64,000 nt of DNA from Flavobacterium piscis (GTDB lineage: Bacteria; Bacteroidota; Bacteroidia; Flavobacteriales; Flavobacteriaceae), in contig NZ_LVEN01000027.1 of NCBI RefSeq assembly GCF_001686925.1, positions 310,001-374,000 on the forward strand. The letters are read 5' to 3'. Shown one piece after another: positions 1 to 7,279 of this stretch; the first letter of the stretch is position 1; each line of letters begins with the position of its first letter. The position numbers and the translations under genes are program-made. The notes under the pieces are model-generated. The model searched no databases. It saw only the letters and a list, made by a program, of their open reading frames with translations, and had not been told where the DNA came from.

Positions 1-5
1 GTAAA

Positions 6-356
6 CTAGATTAGGGCAGGAGGCGCTCTAAGGGCAAAAAGACTGCCTTTAAAGAAGGTTGAAGCCACTTTTGTATAAAAGAATACACAACAAGTTTGGG
101 TATTTACCTTTTGAAAAGATAAGGATTGAAATGTGTTGGGAATAAATGTGCTAAAAGCAAAATGACAAATGTGACAATTGCCATCTACAGTGTGACTGTG
201 GGTGATTTGTTTTTGTCCTTCAACATATTGATGATCACAAGGTTTTTCTGTTAGTTGCTTGTAAATATGTTCATAAGAATGCACAGTCTGAAACAGCATT
301 GCGAACAATACAGTCAAAGACATAAAAAGATTAATTAAGACAATTTTCTTTTTCAT
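6..356 (-). CDS. Small His/Cys-rich membrane protein (DUF2946-like), copy A
   Basis: A 116-residue protein with one N-terminal hydrophobic segment (about residues 4-24), followed by an HSYEH motif, scattered His, a CHICHF motif near residue 61 and a C-terminal GSLFALRAPP tail. The layout recalls proteobacterial DUF2946 proteins, which are small membrane-anchored metal-related proteins encoded beside TonB receptors and end in an R-G/A-P-P motif; the family link is inference. A paralogue of the same length lies at 56057-56407 and heads a probable metal-uptake locus. Both genes share the same operator on the -7 box. The protein probably faces the periplasm and binds a metal such as zinc. Genes that would follow it in transcription lie beyond the left edge of the window. 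Confidence 0.7.
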   Translation of the reverse strand: MKKKIVLINLFMSLTVLFAMLFQTVHSYEHIYKQLTEKPCDHQYVEGQKQITHSHTVDGNCHICHFAFSTFIPNTFQSLSFQKVNTQTCCVFFYTKVASTFFKGSLFALRAPPALI

Positions 357-408
357 TCTTGTTTTGTAAATCCTTTGTTTATGGCGAGTACATGAGTTTT
401 TAACTAAC

Positions 409-428
409 GCAACTCGGTTGCAAAGATA
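409..428 (-). promoter_or_regulatory. -7 box with GCAAC-TCG-GTTGC operator
   Basis: On the minus strand TATCTTTG (421-428) fits the Bacteroidota -7 consensus TAnnTTTG. It runs directly into the perfect palindrome GCAACTCGGTTGC (409-421, read on the plus strand). The same arrangement occurs at 56430-56450 upstream of the paralogue, so a common repressor is likely. Confidence 0.6.
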
Positions 429-504
429 GATATCTTAATTAAAAAAGTACCGGAATTGAATATTAATTTTAAAAATAGAAACTCAAAATAGTGAGTGCTA
501 CTTC

Positions 505-939
505 TTAAAAATTACTATACAACAATTGCAGCGTATGAAAATCAGAAGATCCATCGAAATATTTATCTAATACTTCTTCAAATATGGGTTCCGAATTTTG
601 AACGCTGGCAAACAAAGTCATACACGATTGTAATTTTTCATTATCAGGATTTCCAAAAATATCTTCAGCCGTTTTTTCGTCTGTTTTGATTAATTCGGCC
701 GTAATTTCGATAAGATGTTTCCCCAGAATGGGATGTTCAAGAAAAGCGATTGCTTCATCGGCATTTTTAATTTCGTAGAATTTTGAGGTATCACAAGAGC
801 CAAGCCCTTTTATCTGCGGAAAAATAAACCACATCCACGGAGATTCTTTTTTACCTTTTTTAATTTCTGAAAGTGCAGACAGGTATAATTTATTTTGCGC
901 GTCAAGAAAACGAACCAACTCTTTATTATTGTAAGCCAT
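505..939 (-). CDS. DUF1810 family protein
   Basis: A 144-residue single-domain protein. The family signature is clear: an N-terminal RFLDAQNKLYLSAL helix, GKKESPWMWFIFPQIKGLG around residues 29-47, and the EAIAFLEHPILGKHL block near residues 62-76. DUF1810 proteins are short, cytosolic and without an established biochemical role. The length is normal for the family and the ATG start at 939 puts the conserved region close to the N terminus. It seems to be a single gene, with a long repeat-filled stretch upstream and a repressor-controlled gene of opposite interest downstream; nothing in the context suggests a partner. Confidence 0.85.
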   Translation of the reverse strand: MAYNNKELVRFLDAQNKLYLSALSEIKKGKKESPWMWFIFPQIKGLGSCDTSKFYEIKNADEAIAFLEHPILGKHLIEITAELIKTDEKTAEDIFGNPDNEKLQSCMTLFASVQNSEPIFEEVLDKYFDGSSDFHTLQLLYSNF

Positions 940-1120
940 TATGTACTGATTTTATTTGGGGCAATCAGGTCGTAAAACTACTGAAAATAAATAAAGTGAA
1001 GTATTCTGAAAGTTTTTTTTACGTCTGTTTTTTTCTATATATTAAGCGGGAAATTATCTGTAGTATTTATCGGAAATTTTGGCTGATTTGAGAGAAATTT
1101 TTGTTTTAGAAGTAAAGAAA

Positions 1121-1540
1121 ATAATCTCGCGCAATCCCGATAGCTATCGGCAGCAAAGGCGCAGAGTTTTTTATTTGATTCTTTTTAAGTTTTTTAACTT
1201 GGCGCCTTTGCGTCTTTGCGCGAAATTGTAGACGTATATAGAATGCAAAAAAATAATCTCGCAATCCCGATAGTTATCGGGAGCAAAGGCGCAAAGTTTT
1301 TATTTGATTCTTTTTAAGTTTTTTAACTTGGCGCCTTTGCGTCTTTGCGCGAGATTTAGGCGTATATAGAATGCAAAAAAATAATAATCTCGCAATCCCG
1401 ATGATTATCGAGAGTAAAGTCGCTAAGTTTTTATTTTAATTTGATTTAGAATTTTGAATCATTTTTAATCCTTTAATCTGTGGCAAAATAAAACTTTGCG
1501 ATCTTTGCGAAAAACCTTTGCGACCTTTGCGGTTAAGAAA
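1121..1540. repeat. Tandem palindromic intergenic repeats (CCCGATAGCTATCGGG type)
   Basis: Between 940 and 1679 I see no gene. The stretch holds about 2.5 tandem units of roughly 131 bp, starting near 1121, 1253 and 1384. Each unit has AATCTCGC, GCAATCCCGAT, ATCGGGAGCAAAGGCGC and then the inverse GGCGCCTTTGCGTCTTTGCG. Units 1 and 2 are nearly identical; unit 3 has decayed and ends in short CTTTGCGA words. Related copies lie near 2617, 4806 and 46031. Confidence 0.8.
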
Positions 1541-1679
1541 AATCCAATAATACTAAACTTCTAATAATATAAAATGTTTTCACATTATTATTCCTGTTAA
1601 GAAAGCTATTTTTTGTTACATATCCCGGAAATGGTGAGAGATCTTGTTATAATATTTCTATTTTTACTAATAGAGTTTC

Positions 1680-1738
1680 ATTATCTGCTTAGATAATAAT
1701 TGATTTTTTGATTTGACATTAGTTTTAAAAAATGTCAA
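1680..1738. promoter_or_regulatory. Two inverted repeats upstream of the DapB-like gene
   Basis: ATTATCT-GCTT-AGATAAT (1680-1697) can form a perfect 7-bp hairpin. TTGACATT (1713-1720) and AATGTCAA (1731-1738) are perfect 8-bp arms separated by 10 bp. They lie 41-99 bp upstream of the next start codon and could be operators or a leader structure; the function is not known. Confidence 0.35.
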
Positions 1739-1778
1739 TTTCTGTAAACGGGCGTTCTGTCCAATAAAAAAATAAAAT

Positions 1779-2528
1779 ATGAAAATAGGATTAATCGGAT
1801 TTGGAAAAACTGGAAAATCAGTAGCATCAATACTACTTGAAAACAAGAAATTTTGCCTGGAATGGGTTTTAAGACAAAGTACTGTTTTAGAACACAGATC
1901 AGTTCCCGAATTTTTTGGAATTCAGTCAGACGAACCCGGATTAATTTATTCCAGTTCAAAAACTACGATGGAAGAGTTGTTAGACAAACACCCGGTTGAT
2001 GTAATCATTGATTTTTCGTCTAATGAAGGGATTTATACGTATGGAAAACTTGCCGCAAGCAGAAACATTAAAATTATTTCGGCCATCTCACATTATAAAG
2101 ACAAAGAATTGCAATTATTAAAAAAACTGGCCCATAAAACCACCGTATTTTGGTCGCCAAATATTACACTTGGAGTTAATTATCTACTTTTTGCTGCTAA
2201 ATTTTTAAAAAAAATTGCGCCATGGGTGGATATTGAAGTTAATGAAGAGCATTTTAAAATGAAACAAGGAACATCGGGAACGGCTGTAAAAATCGCAGAA
2301 GCTTTGGATGTTGATAAAGAAAATATCAATTCGGTCAGGGCAGGAGGAATCGTGGGTAAACATGAAGTAATCTTTGGTTTTCCGTATCAAACAGTTCGGT
2401 TAATTCACGAGTCGATTTCGAGAGAAGCTTTTGGTAACGGAGTTGTTTTTGTGGCCGAAAATTTGGAACACAAACAAAAAGGATTATACAATTTTGAAGA
2501 TATTTTGACACCTTATTTTACTGTTTAG
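1779..2528 (+). CDS. DapB-like reductase with altered active-site motif
   Basis: A 249-residue protein related to 4-hydroxy-tetrahydrodipicolinate reductase (DapB), the NAD(P)H-dependent enzyme of lysine and diaminopimelate synthesis. The N-terminal Rossmann motif GLIGFGKTGKS (residues 4-14), the DFSSNEG turn (79-85) and the C-terminal SGTA motif (166-169) fit the family. The catalytic block does not: E. coli DapB has HHRHK before DAPSGTA, while here the matching positions read EHFKM before KQGTSGTA (about 157-169), so the usual catalytic His and Lys are not at their normal places. The TTG segment is also replaced by ISH (103-105). It may be a second DapB-like enzyme with another substrate, with a canonical DapB encoded elsewhere. 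It is monocistronic, followed by short repeats and a terminator. Confidence 0.75.
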   Translation: MKIGLIGFGKTGKSVASILLENKKFCLEWVLRQSTVLEHRSVPEFFGIQSDEPGLIYSSSKTTMEELLDKHPVDVIIDFSSNEGIYTYGKLAASRNIKIISAISHYKDKELQLLKKLAHKTTVFWSPNITLGVNYLLFAAKFLKKIAPWVDIEVNEEHFKMKQGTSGTAVKIAEALDVDKENINSVRAGGIVGKHEVIFGFPYQTVRLIHESISREAFGNGVVFVAENLEHKQKGLYNFEDILTPYFTV

Positions 2529-2529
2529 T

Positions 2530-2575
2530 TTTACTGCTAGTTTTATTGCTAGTTGTTTTGCTAGTTGTTTTGCCA
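2530..2575. repeat. Short direct repeats after the DapB-like gene
   Basis: A unit close to TTTTGCTAGTTG occurs three to four times in a row immediately after the stop codon, with decaying edges. No function is visible. Confidence 0.5.
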
Positions 2576-2616
2576 CAAAGGCACTAAGACACAAAGTTTT
2601 TTAATAAGGTGTAAAA

Positions 2617-2800
2617 TAATCTAGCAATCCCGATGTCTATCGGCAGCAGAGACGCAAGTTTTAACCACAATCTTGTCATTTCGACGGAGGAGAAATCTTC
2701 GCAAGTAACTCCGCAACGAAAACCCAATCTTTGTTCAGCTTCTCTCGAAGATTTACTTCGTCTGTTCGCTATCGCTCGAGTCTCCTTCGATGAAATGGCA
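2617..2800. repeat. Composite intergenic repeat with a 26-bp inserted word
   Basis: It starts with a CCCGATGTCTATCGG copy (2629-2643), followed by a hairpin-type repeat with left arm CTTGTCATTTCGACGGAGG (from 2671) and a right arm ending GATGAAATGGCAA (to 2800). The right arm is interrupted at about 2754-2780 by the word CTGTTCGCTATCGCTCGAG, which also interrupts an unrelated repeat near 57950. Open frames across this stretch are repeat artefacts. Confidence 0.65.
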
Positions 2801-2872
2801 AAAAAAACATCAATAATTTGCACGAAATTCTCATTTCTATTGCAAAAAAAAAAACTTATTTCCTTTACTGTT

Positions 2873-2904
2873 AACCCGACGGATTTTTTAAATCTGTCGG
2901 GTTT
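2873..2904 (+). terminator. Rho-independent terminator
   Basis: AACCCGACGGATT pairs with AATCTGTCGGGTT around a 5-nt loop and is followed by a T-rich tail. A near-identical stem occurs at 6384-6418. It separates the DapB-like gene from the MarR unit. Confidence 0.6.
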
Positions 2905-2948
2905 ATTGTATACGCTAATTTGATTCGAATAATAATTAATTCAAAACT

Positions 2949-2990
2949 ATTTGATATATCAAATAAATAATTATATTTGATATATCAAGT
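2949..2990. promoter_or_regulatory. Paired MarR operators
   Basis: ATTTGATATATCAAAT (2949-2964) is a perfect 16-bp palindrome. ATTTGATATATCAAGT (2975-2990) repeats it with one change, centre to centre 26 bp. They end 24 bp before the MarR start codon. Size and symmetry suit a MarR dimer, so autoregulation is likely. Confidence 0.65.
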
Positions 2991-3014
2991 AATTTTCAAG
3001 TTAAAGAATTATAT

Positions 3015-3455
3015 ATGAGTCAGAAAACCCCAACAGGAACAGTTCTCTACACAATAGAACAAGCGATAAAAGAATACAGGAAAGTGTGCCAAAAAAACAT
3101 TCAGAAGATTGTTAGTGACATTACAGTCGATCAATGTTTGGTATTGATTATCTTAAACGATAACGCAAAAATTTCTCAGATAGAAATAGCTAGATTAATT
3201 TTTAAGGATAACGCATCGGTTACAAGAATAATTGAATTGATGGTTAAAAAAGATTATCTGACCCGGGAAACAGATGAATTGGATAAAAGAAAAACCAAAC
3301 TAAAAATTACTAAAAAAGGCAGCGATACCATTGTTCTTTTGACTCCTGTTTTTAAACTTAATCGTAAAACAGCCCTTAACGGATTATCAACGGATGAAAT
3401 CCAATTACTGGATCAAATCCTTCATAAAATAATTTTAAACTGTAAAACTTCATAA
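3015..3455 (+). CDS. MarR family transcriptional regulator
   Basis: A 146-residue winged-helix regulator. The HTH lies around KISQIEIARLIFKDNASVTRIIELMVKKDYLTR (about residues 54-88) and the wing carries the typical D-x-R/K-K-x-K-L pattern (DELDKRKTKLKI). MarR proteins bind palindromes as dimers and are released by ligands or oxidation. Two strong palindromes stand just upstream. The next gene begins 3 bp after the stop codon, so the regulator and the S41 peptidase form one operon that it probably controls. The ligand cannot be read from the sequence. Confidence 0.85.
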   Translation: MSQKTPTGTVLYTIEQAIKEYRKVCQKNIQKIVSDITVDQCLVLIILNDNAKISQIEIARLIFKDNASVTRIIELMVKKDYLTRETDELDKRKTKLKITKKGSDTIVLLTPVFKLNRKTALNGLSTDEIQLLDQILHKIILNCKTS

Positions 3456-3458
3456 ATA

Positions 3459-4790
3459 ATGAAACACCTATTTGCCTTAGTATTGCTAATATTTTCGATT
3501 GGTTCGTATGCCCAAAAAGAATCAGCAGCAAAAGAAGATATTACTTTTAATGAATTAGATAAAAAACAAATTATTGATTCATTGACCAAACAACTTCAAG
3601 AATTCTACATACGGCCAAATGCTGTTGGTGATATTAAAAAGAAACTGAATGACAATTATAAAAAAGGGCTTTACAAAGACATGATTAAACCAAATGATTT
3701 TGCTGGTAAGTTAAGCTCAGATCTTATAGAAGTTAGTAAAGATTTGCATTTTGCTGTAAGGTATGATCCTGAATGGGTAGAAAGTCAGTTAAAAAAAGGA
3801 GATAAAGAGGTAGAAAAGAAAATTAAAGCTGAGGAATTAAGCGAAGCAAAAAAGAAGAATTTCGGTTTTGAACAAGCGCAAATTTTGGAGGGAAATATAG
3901 GCTATTTAAAGTTTGATTATTTCGAAGATCCGGCAATAGCTAGTGAAACTGCAGCATCGACTATGCAATTTTTAAGCAGTACTGATGCACTGATTATCGA
4001 CTTACGTCAAAATAATGGCGGTGCTATGGAAATGGGACAATTTTTAAGCAGTTATTTCTATTTAGGTAAAGAATTACCTCTTTATAAATATTATTATAAC
4101 GAAAAAAACAGAAAAAAAATCGAAAGAGAAATGTGGCTATTGCCATCTGTTCCCGGAAAACGTATGGAAGACATCGACATTTATATCCTGACAAGTTCAG
4201 TTACTTTTTCTGCTGCTGAATGGATGAGTTATTCGCTTCAAAATTTAAAACGTGTTACAATTGTTGGCGAAAAAACGGCTGGAGGCGCACACCCAATCGA
4301 TCGAAAAGTATTACCGCATGGTTTTTCAGTTAATGTCCCTTTTGGAGAAGTAAAAGATCCTATCACGAATCTGGATTTTGAAGGAAAAGGGGTTATGCCT
4401 GATGTTTTATGCAAAAGTGAAGAAGCTGTAAACACTTCGCATATACTTGCTTTGCAAAAGCTTTCGGCAAAGAATAAAGATGCATTAAACAATCTGGACT
4501 GGTATATTCCGATAGTTAAAAACAGACAAAAAAACGTAAATATTACTACTGAAATTTTAAAGTCTTATGAGGGTAAATACGGGAAAGCCGAATTAAAATA
4601 CGAAAACAATAATCTGTATTATAACTGGAATAATATAGCAACGCTGTTATTAAAACCTTTGGAACAGGATTTATTTTTGCTTGATGGAATAAATGATTTC
4701 CGCATAAAAATCGTTTCAGAAAATAATGTTGTCACGGGAATTAAAAGAATTTATCAGGACGGGCAGGAGAAGTTTTACAAAAAAGAGTAA
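3459..4790 (+). CDS. Secreted S41 family peptidase
   Basis: A 443-residue protein with a signal peptide ending at SYAQ (residue 19). The helical N-terminal region carries KDLHFAV with H97, and the S41 core shows YLKFDYFEDP, DLRQNNGGAMEMG (181-193), TSSVTFSAAEW with the probable nucleophile S251, and GEKTAGGA. The His-before-core layout matches the tricorn/IRBP-like branch of S41 rather than CtpA, and no PDZ domain is evident. The C-terminal 80 residues resemble a small domain often appended to such proteins. It is probably periplasmic or outer-membrane associated and cleaves peptides; the substrate is unknown. It is translated from the MarR operon, with a 3-bp gap. Confidence 0.8.
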   Translation: MKHLFALVLLIFSIGSYAQKESAAKEDITFNELDKKQIIDSLTKQLQEFYIRPNAVGDIKKKLNDNYKKGLYKDMIKPNDFAGKLSSDLIEVSKDLHFAVRYDPEWVESQLKKGDKEVEKKIKAEELSEAKKKNFGFEQAQILEGNIGYLKFDYFEDPAIASETAASTMQFLSSTDALIIDLRQNNGGAMEMGQFLSSYFYLGKELPLYKYYYNEKNRKKIEREMWLLPSVPGKRMEDIDIYILTSSVTFSAAEWMSYSLQNLKRVTIVGEKTAGGAHPIDRKVLPHGFSVNVPFGEVKDPITNLDFEGKGVMPDVLCKSEEAVNTSHILALQKLSAKNKDALNNLDWYIPIVKNRQKNVNITTEILKSYEGKYGKAELKYENNNLYYNWNNIATLLLKPLEQDLFLLDGINDFRIKIVSENNVVTGIKRIYQDGQEKFYKKE

Positions 4791-4805
4791 AGGTTTTTAG
4801 AATTT

Positions 4806-5011
4806 AATCTCGCAATCCCGATGGCTATCGGGAGCAAAGGCGTAAAGTTTTTTGTCATTTCGACCGAAGAGAGAAATCACACTAGAAATGCCGCAAAGAA
4901 AATAAACTAATCTTTGTCGAATACGAGTGTGATTTCTCTCTTCGGTCGAAATGACAAACTTAACGGTTACAGATTGAAAAAAACTTTACGACTCTGCGTC
5001 TTGCGAGAAAT
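4806..5011. repeat. Nested intergenic palindromes
   Basis: The outer element is a CCCGATGGCTATCGGGAGCAAAGGCG-type arm starting at 4806 (longest uninterrupted palindrome part CCCGATGGCTATCGGG) with a partner near 4981-5011 (AAACTTTACG...CTTGCGAGAAA). Inside it is a second hairpin: left arm from 4851 (TTGTCATTTCGACCGAAG) and right arm 4926-4958 (CTTCGGTCGAAATGACAA), about 32 bp and perfectly complementary. The 4791-5158 interval has no gene. Confidence 0.75.
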
Positions 5012-5158
5012 TTTTTATTCCTATTAATCACTTCCTAAAAATCAAAGATTTACTATATTCCTCATTCATTTTGGCGATCGATAGAAAAACTCTTTTTGAA
5101 GTGTCGTTGTATCTAAGACTTCATTTATGTAAATTCCCAACAATGTTTTATGAATTAT

Positions 5159-5545
5159 CTAATTCCCAATGATTTCTTTCCTGTGCAAAGTTCCCCATTC
5201 ACTTAATGCTCCAATCACACTATACAAAGTGTGGCTGTGTTCTGTTCTTGCGTATTCAACAGTTGGCGGAAACGTATCATAAACCGTTCTGGTAACAAGT
5301 TTGTTTATTTCCAGATCTTTAAGTTCTTTCGAAAGCATTTTATCTGTAATTCCGTTGATGTCTTTGGAAATTTCCTTAAATCGTTTTGGCCGGTTTGATA
5401 ATGCAATCAATATGGGCAGTTTCCATCTTCCGCTTAAAACTTCTAATGCGTCTCTTACAGGACGTAATGCTCCCAGACATTCTTCTGGTTCACAATTCAT
5501 CTCTTTTGTTATATCGATTTTTGTTTTCATATAGGATTGTAGCAT
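5159..5545 (-). CDS. HxlR family redox/electrophile regulator
   Basis: A 128-residue winged-helix protein. The HxlR signature is complete: a Cys in the ECLGALRPVRDALEVLSGRW segment (C18 and C23 by this start), RPKRFKEISKDINGITDKMLSKELKDLE as the recognition region, and the wing VEYARTEHSHTL. HxlR proteins such as YodB and HypR sense quinones, diamide or hypochlorite through Cys and repress reductases. It is divergent from an azoreductase gene, with a strong 36-bp palindrome between them. An alternative start is the Met at residue 6 (position 5530). Confidence 0.85.
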   Translation of the reverse strand: MLQSYMKTKIDITKEMNCEPEECLGALRPVRDALEVLSGRWKLPILIALSNRPKRFKEISKDINGITDKMLSKELKDLEINKLVTRTVYDTFPPTVEYARTEHSHTLYSVIGALSEWGTLHRKEIIGN

Positions 5546-5634
5546 TTATTTTGTGCAGGTTTTGCAGATTAAAATCAATCTTTAAAAACCAGCTGGAGTC
5601 TGCGTAGAACTTTATTCATTTGAATTAAGACATT

Positions 5635-5670
5635 ACTATCCTCAAGGATAGCACTATCCTTGAGGATAGT
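5635..5670. promoter_or_regulatory. Double-palindrome operator between hxlR-type and azoreductase genes
   Basis: TATCCTCAAGGATA (5637-5650) and TATCCTTGAGGATA (5655-5668) are exact reverse complements of each other, and the full 36 bp is a palindrome apart from its centre. Two dimer sites 18 bp apart in a divergent promoter region fit control of both genes by the HxlR protein. Confidence 0.7.
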
Positions 5671-5729
5671 ACTATAAAAGAGATAGCAAATGTAGATAAG
5701 TTTGTATTGTAAAACAAAATAGTCATAAA

Positions 5730-6341
5730 ATGAGTAAAAAGATTCTGAATATAGTAACAAGTATCAAAGGAGATGCTTCATTTAGTAATAAATTATCCAC
5801 TGCAATTCTTGAAAAACTGACAAAAGAATATCCGGCAAGCGTGGTAAAAACGTTTGACCTTTCAAAAACTCCTTTGCCGTATTTGGATGAATTGCAGCTT
5901 AATGCATTTTATACTCCTGAAGAAGCGCATACAACAGCTCAGGTAGAATCTATTCGACTTTCTGATGATGCGATAAAAGATTTATTAGAAGCTGATATCA
6001 TTGTAATTGGTGTGCCTATTTATAATTTTGGAATTCCGGCATTATTGAAAGGATGGATTGATCAGGTCGCAAGGGCAGGAAAGACTTTTAGTTATGACGA
6101 GAATGGACCAAAAGGTTTAATAAGCGGTAAAAAAGTCTATTTGTCTGTAGCCTCAGGAGCTGTGTTTTCTGACGGACCTTATAAAAGTTATGATTTTGCT
6201 GAACCGTATTTGCGTGTAGTTTTGGGCTTTTTAGGCATAACTGATGTTACAACTTTTCGCGTAGAAGGAACTGCAATTCCTGATTTTGCAGCTAGTGCTT
6301 TGCCAAATGCTTTAGCAACTGTCGAAGAATTTGCTTTTTAA
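5730..6341 (+). CDS. FMN-dependent NADH-azoreductase (AzoR type)
   Basis: A 203-residue flavodoxin-fold protein. The phosphate loop region (TSIKGDASFSNKLS, residues 10-23), VPIYNFGIPALLKGWIDQVARAG (about 95-117) and the SGAVFSDGPYKSYDFAEPYLR segment match the AzoR family, whose members are FMN-bound, use NADH and reduce quinones and azo compounds by two electrons. Length is normal (about 200). The divergent HxlR regulator and the operator between them suggest induction by quinone-like electrophiles. A strong terminator follows. Confidence 0.85.
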   Translation: MSKKILNIVTSIKGDASFSNKLSTAILEKLTKEYPASVVKTFDLSKTPLPYLDELQLNAFYTPEEAHTTAQVESIRLSDDAIKDLLEADIIVIGVPIYNFGIPALLKGWIDQVARAGKTFSYDENGPKGLISGKKVYLSVASGAVFSDGPYKSYDFAEPYLRVVLGFLGITDVTTFRVEGTAIPDFAASALPNALATVEEFAF

Positions 6342-6383
6342 ATTGACATAAAAGTACGAGAGTTGGACATTTTCGTAAATAAG

Positions 6384-6418
6384 AAACCCGACAGATTTAT
6401 TTAAAATTGTCGGGTTTT
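6384..6418 (+). terminator. Rho-independent terminator
   Basis: AAACCCGACAGATTT pairs with AAAATTGTCGGGTTT followed by T-rich sequence, 43 bp after the azoreductase stop. Beyond it (6430-6530) lies a decayed copy of the CACGAATT-type repeat and nothing else. Confidence 0.65.
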
Positions 6419-6551
6419 AATATTTTGTAGTTCGCCACTAATTACACCAATTTTCACGAATTATTCTAAAGAGTTTGACACTAAAATTCGCTAAGATTGG
6501 TTTAATTTGCGGTTAAAAAAAGTACAATCTTAAAAAAATGGTTTGAATTTA

Positions 6552-7277
6552 TTAGCTTTTATATCGTTCATCAAGATGAAGCTCTTTATTAAATTGATTG
6601 TTTGAGATTTCTTTCAGAAGATCTATAAATGAAATTTTCATTTTAACAATCACCGGATCGGCAGCGTAAACAAAGGAATATACATCTAAATTTTCATCGA
6701 CGGCGAGATAGTTGCCGTCTTCTAAATCGTAAAATTCGTAATACGTTTTTCCGTCAAAATCCGTATCAAATACATTATTATAATCTAGCCTTTGTTTGAT
6801 CTCATTGTCTAACTGATCGTAAAAGAGATCGACTTTACGTGCGGGAAATTCAAAATGGTTTTGGCTTAAATTGATGTTTTTAATAGAGGATAAATCAAAT
6901 TCATCGGCTTCATAATTTGAATTGTGAATTTTTATCGCCCAGAGCAAATTATCCCAAAGCAGAATTTCAATTTCTTCGAACTTGTTGTTTCGTTTAGAAA
7001 ATATCTTAAGTCCGGAAATTTTGCTGTTTTCGCCTCTTTTCTTGAATTTAATATAGTTTTCTCCTGGATAGGTAATCTCTACATATTTAAAATCAGGATG
7101 TAAGGACCATTTTTTAAAACCCCAAAAATTATTTTCGACAGGTTGTCTTTTTATATCCGATAAATAATCAGGTAGTGCATTAATAATGGCTTTAAAAAGT
7201 TTTTCCTGTTCTCTTAAAACCAGATCGGCTTTGTATTTTGGAGAAATCGCCCCAAACATTTTTTGTAAAAAAGTCAT
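6552..7277 (-). CDS. Hypothetical cytosolic protein
   Basis: A 241-residue protein that I do not recognise. It has no signal peptide or membrane segment, is rich in aromatic and acidic residues, and has paired features such as WGFKKWSLHPDFKYVEITYPG (residues about 53-73) and FDTDFDGKTYYEFYDLEDGNYLAVDE near 170-195. The ATG at 7277 (MTFLQKMFG) is preferred over a longer frame start at 7325, because the longer version would overlap the end of the upstream thiolase gene and begin with a Cys/Arg-rich stretch. It lies 2 bp after the thiolase stop, so the two are co-transcribed. Its role is unknown. Confidence 0.65.
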   Translation of the reverse strand: MTFLQKMFGAISPKYKADLVLREQEKLFKAIINALPDYLSDIKRQPVENNFWGFKKWSLHPDFKYVEITYPGENYIKFKKRGENSKISGLKIFSKRNNKFEEIEILLWDNLLWAIKIHNSNYEADEFDLSSIKNINLSQNHFEFPARKVDLFYDQLDNEIKQRLDYNNVFDTDFDGKTYYEFYDLEDGNYLAVDENLDVYSFVYAADPVIVKMKISFIDLLKEISNNQFNKELHLDERYKS

Positions 7278-7279
7278 AT

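Noticed and set aside
1121..1540. Regular repeats that might be a CRISPR array
   Set aside because: Units are about 131 bp, palindromic and nearly identical throughout; there are no short unique spacers and no cas genes.
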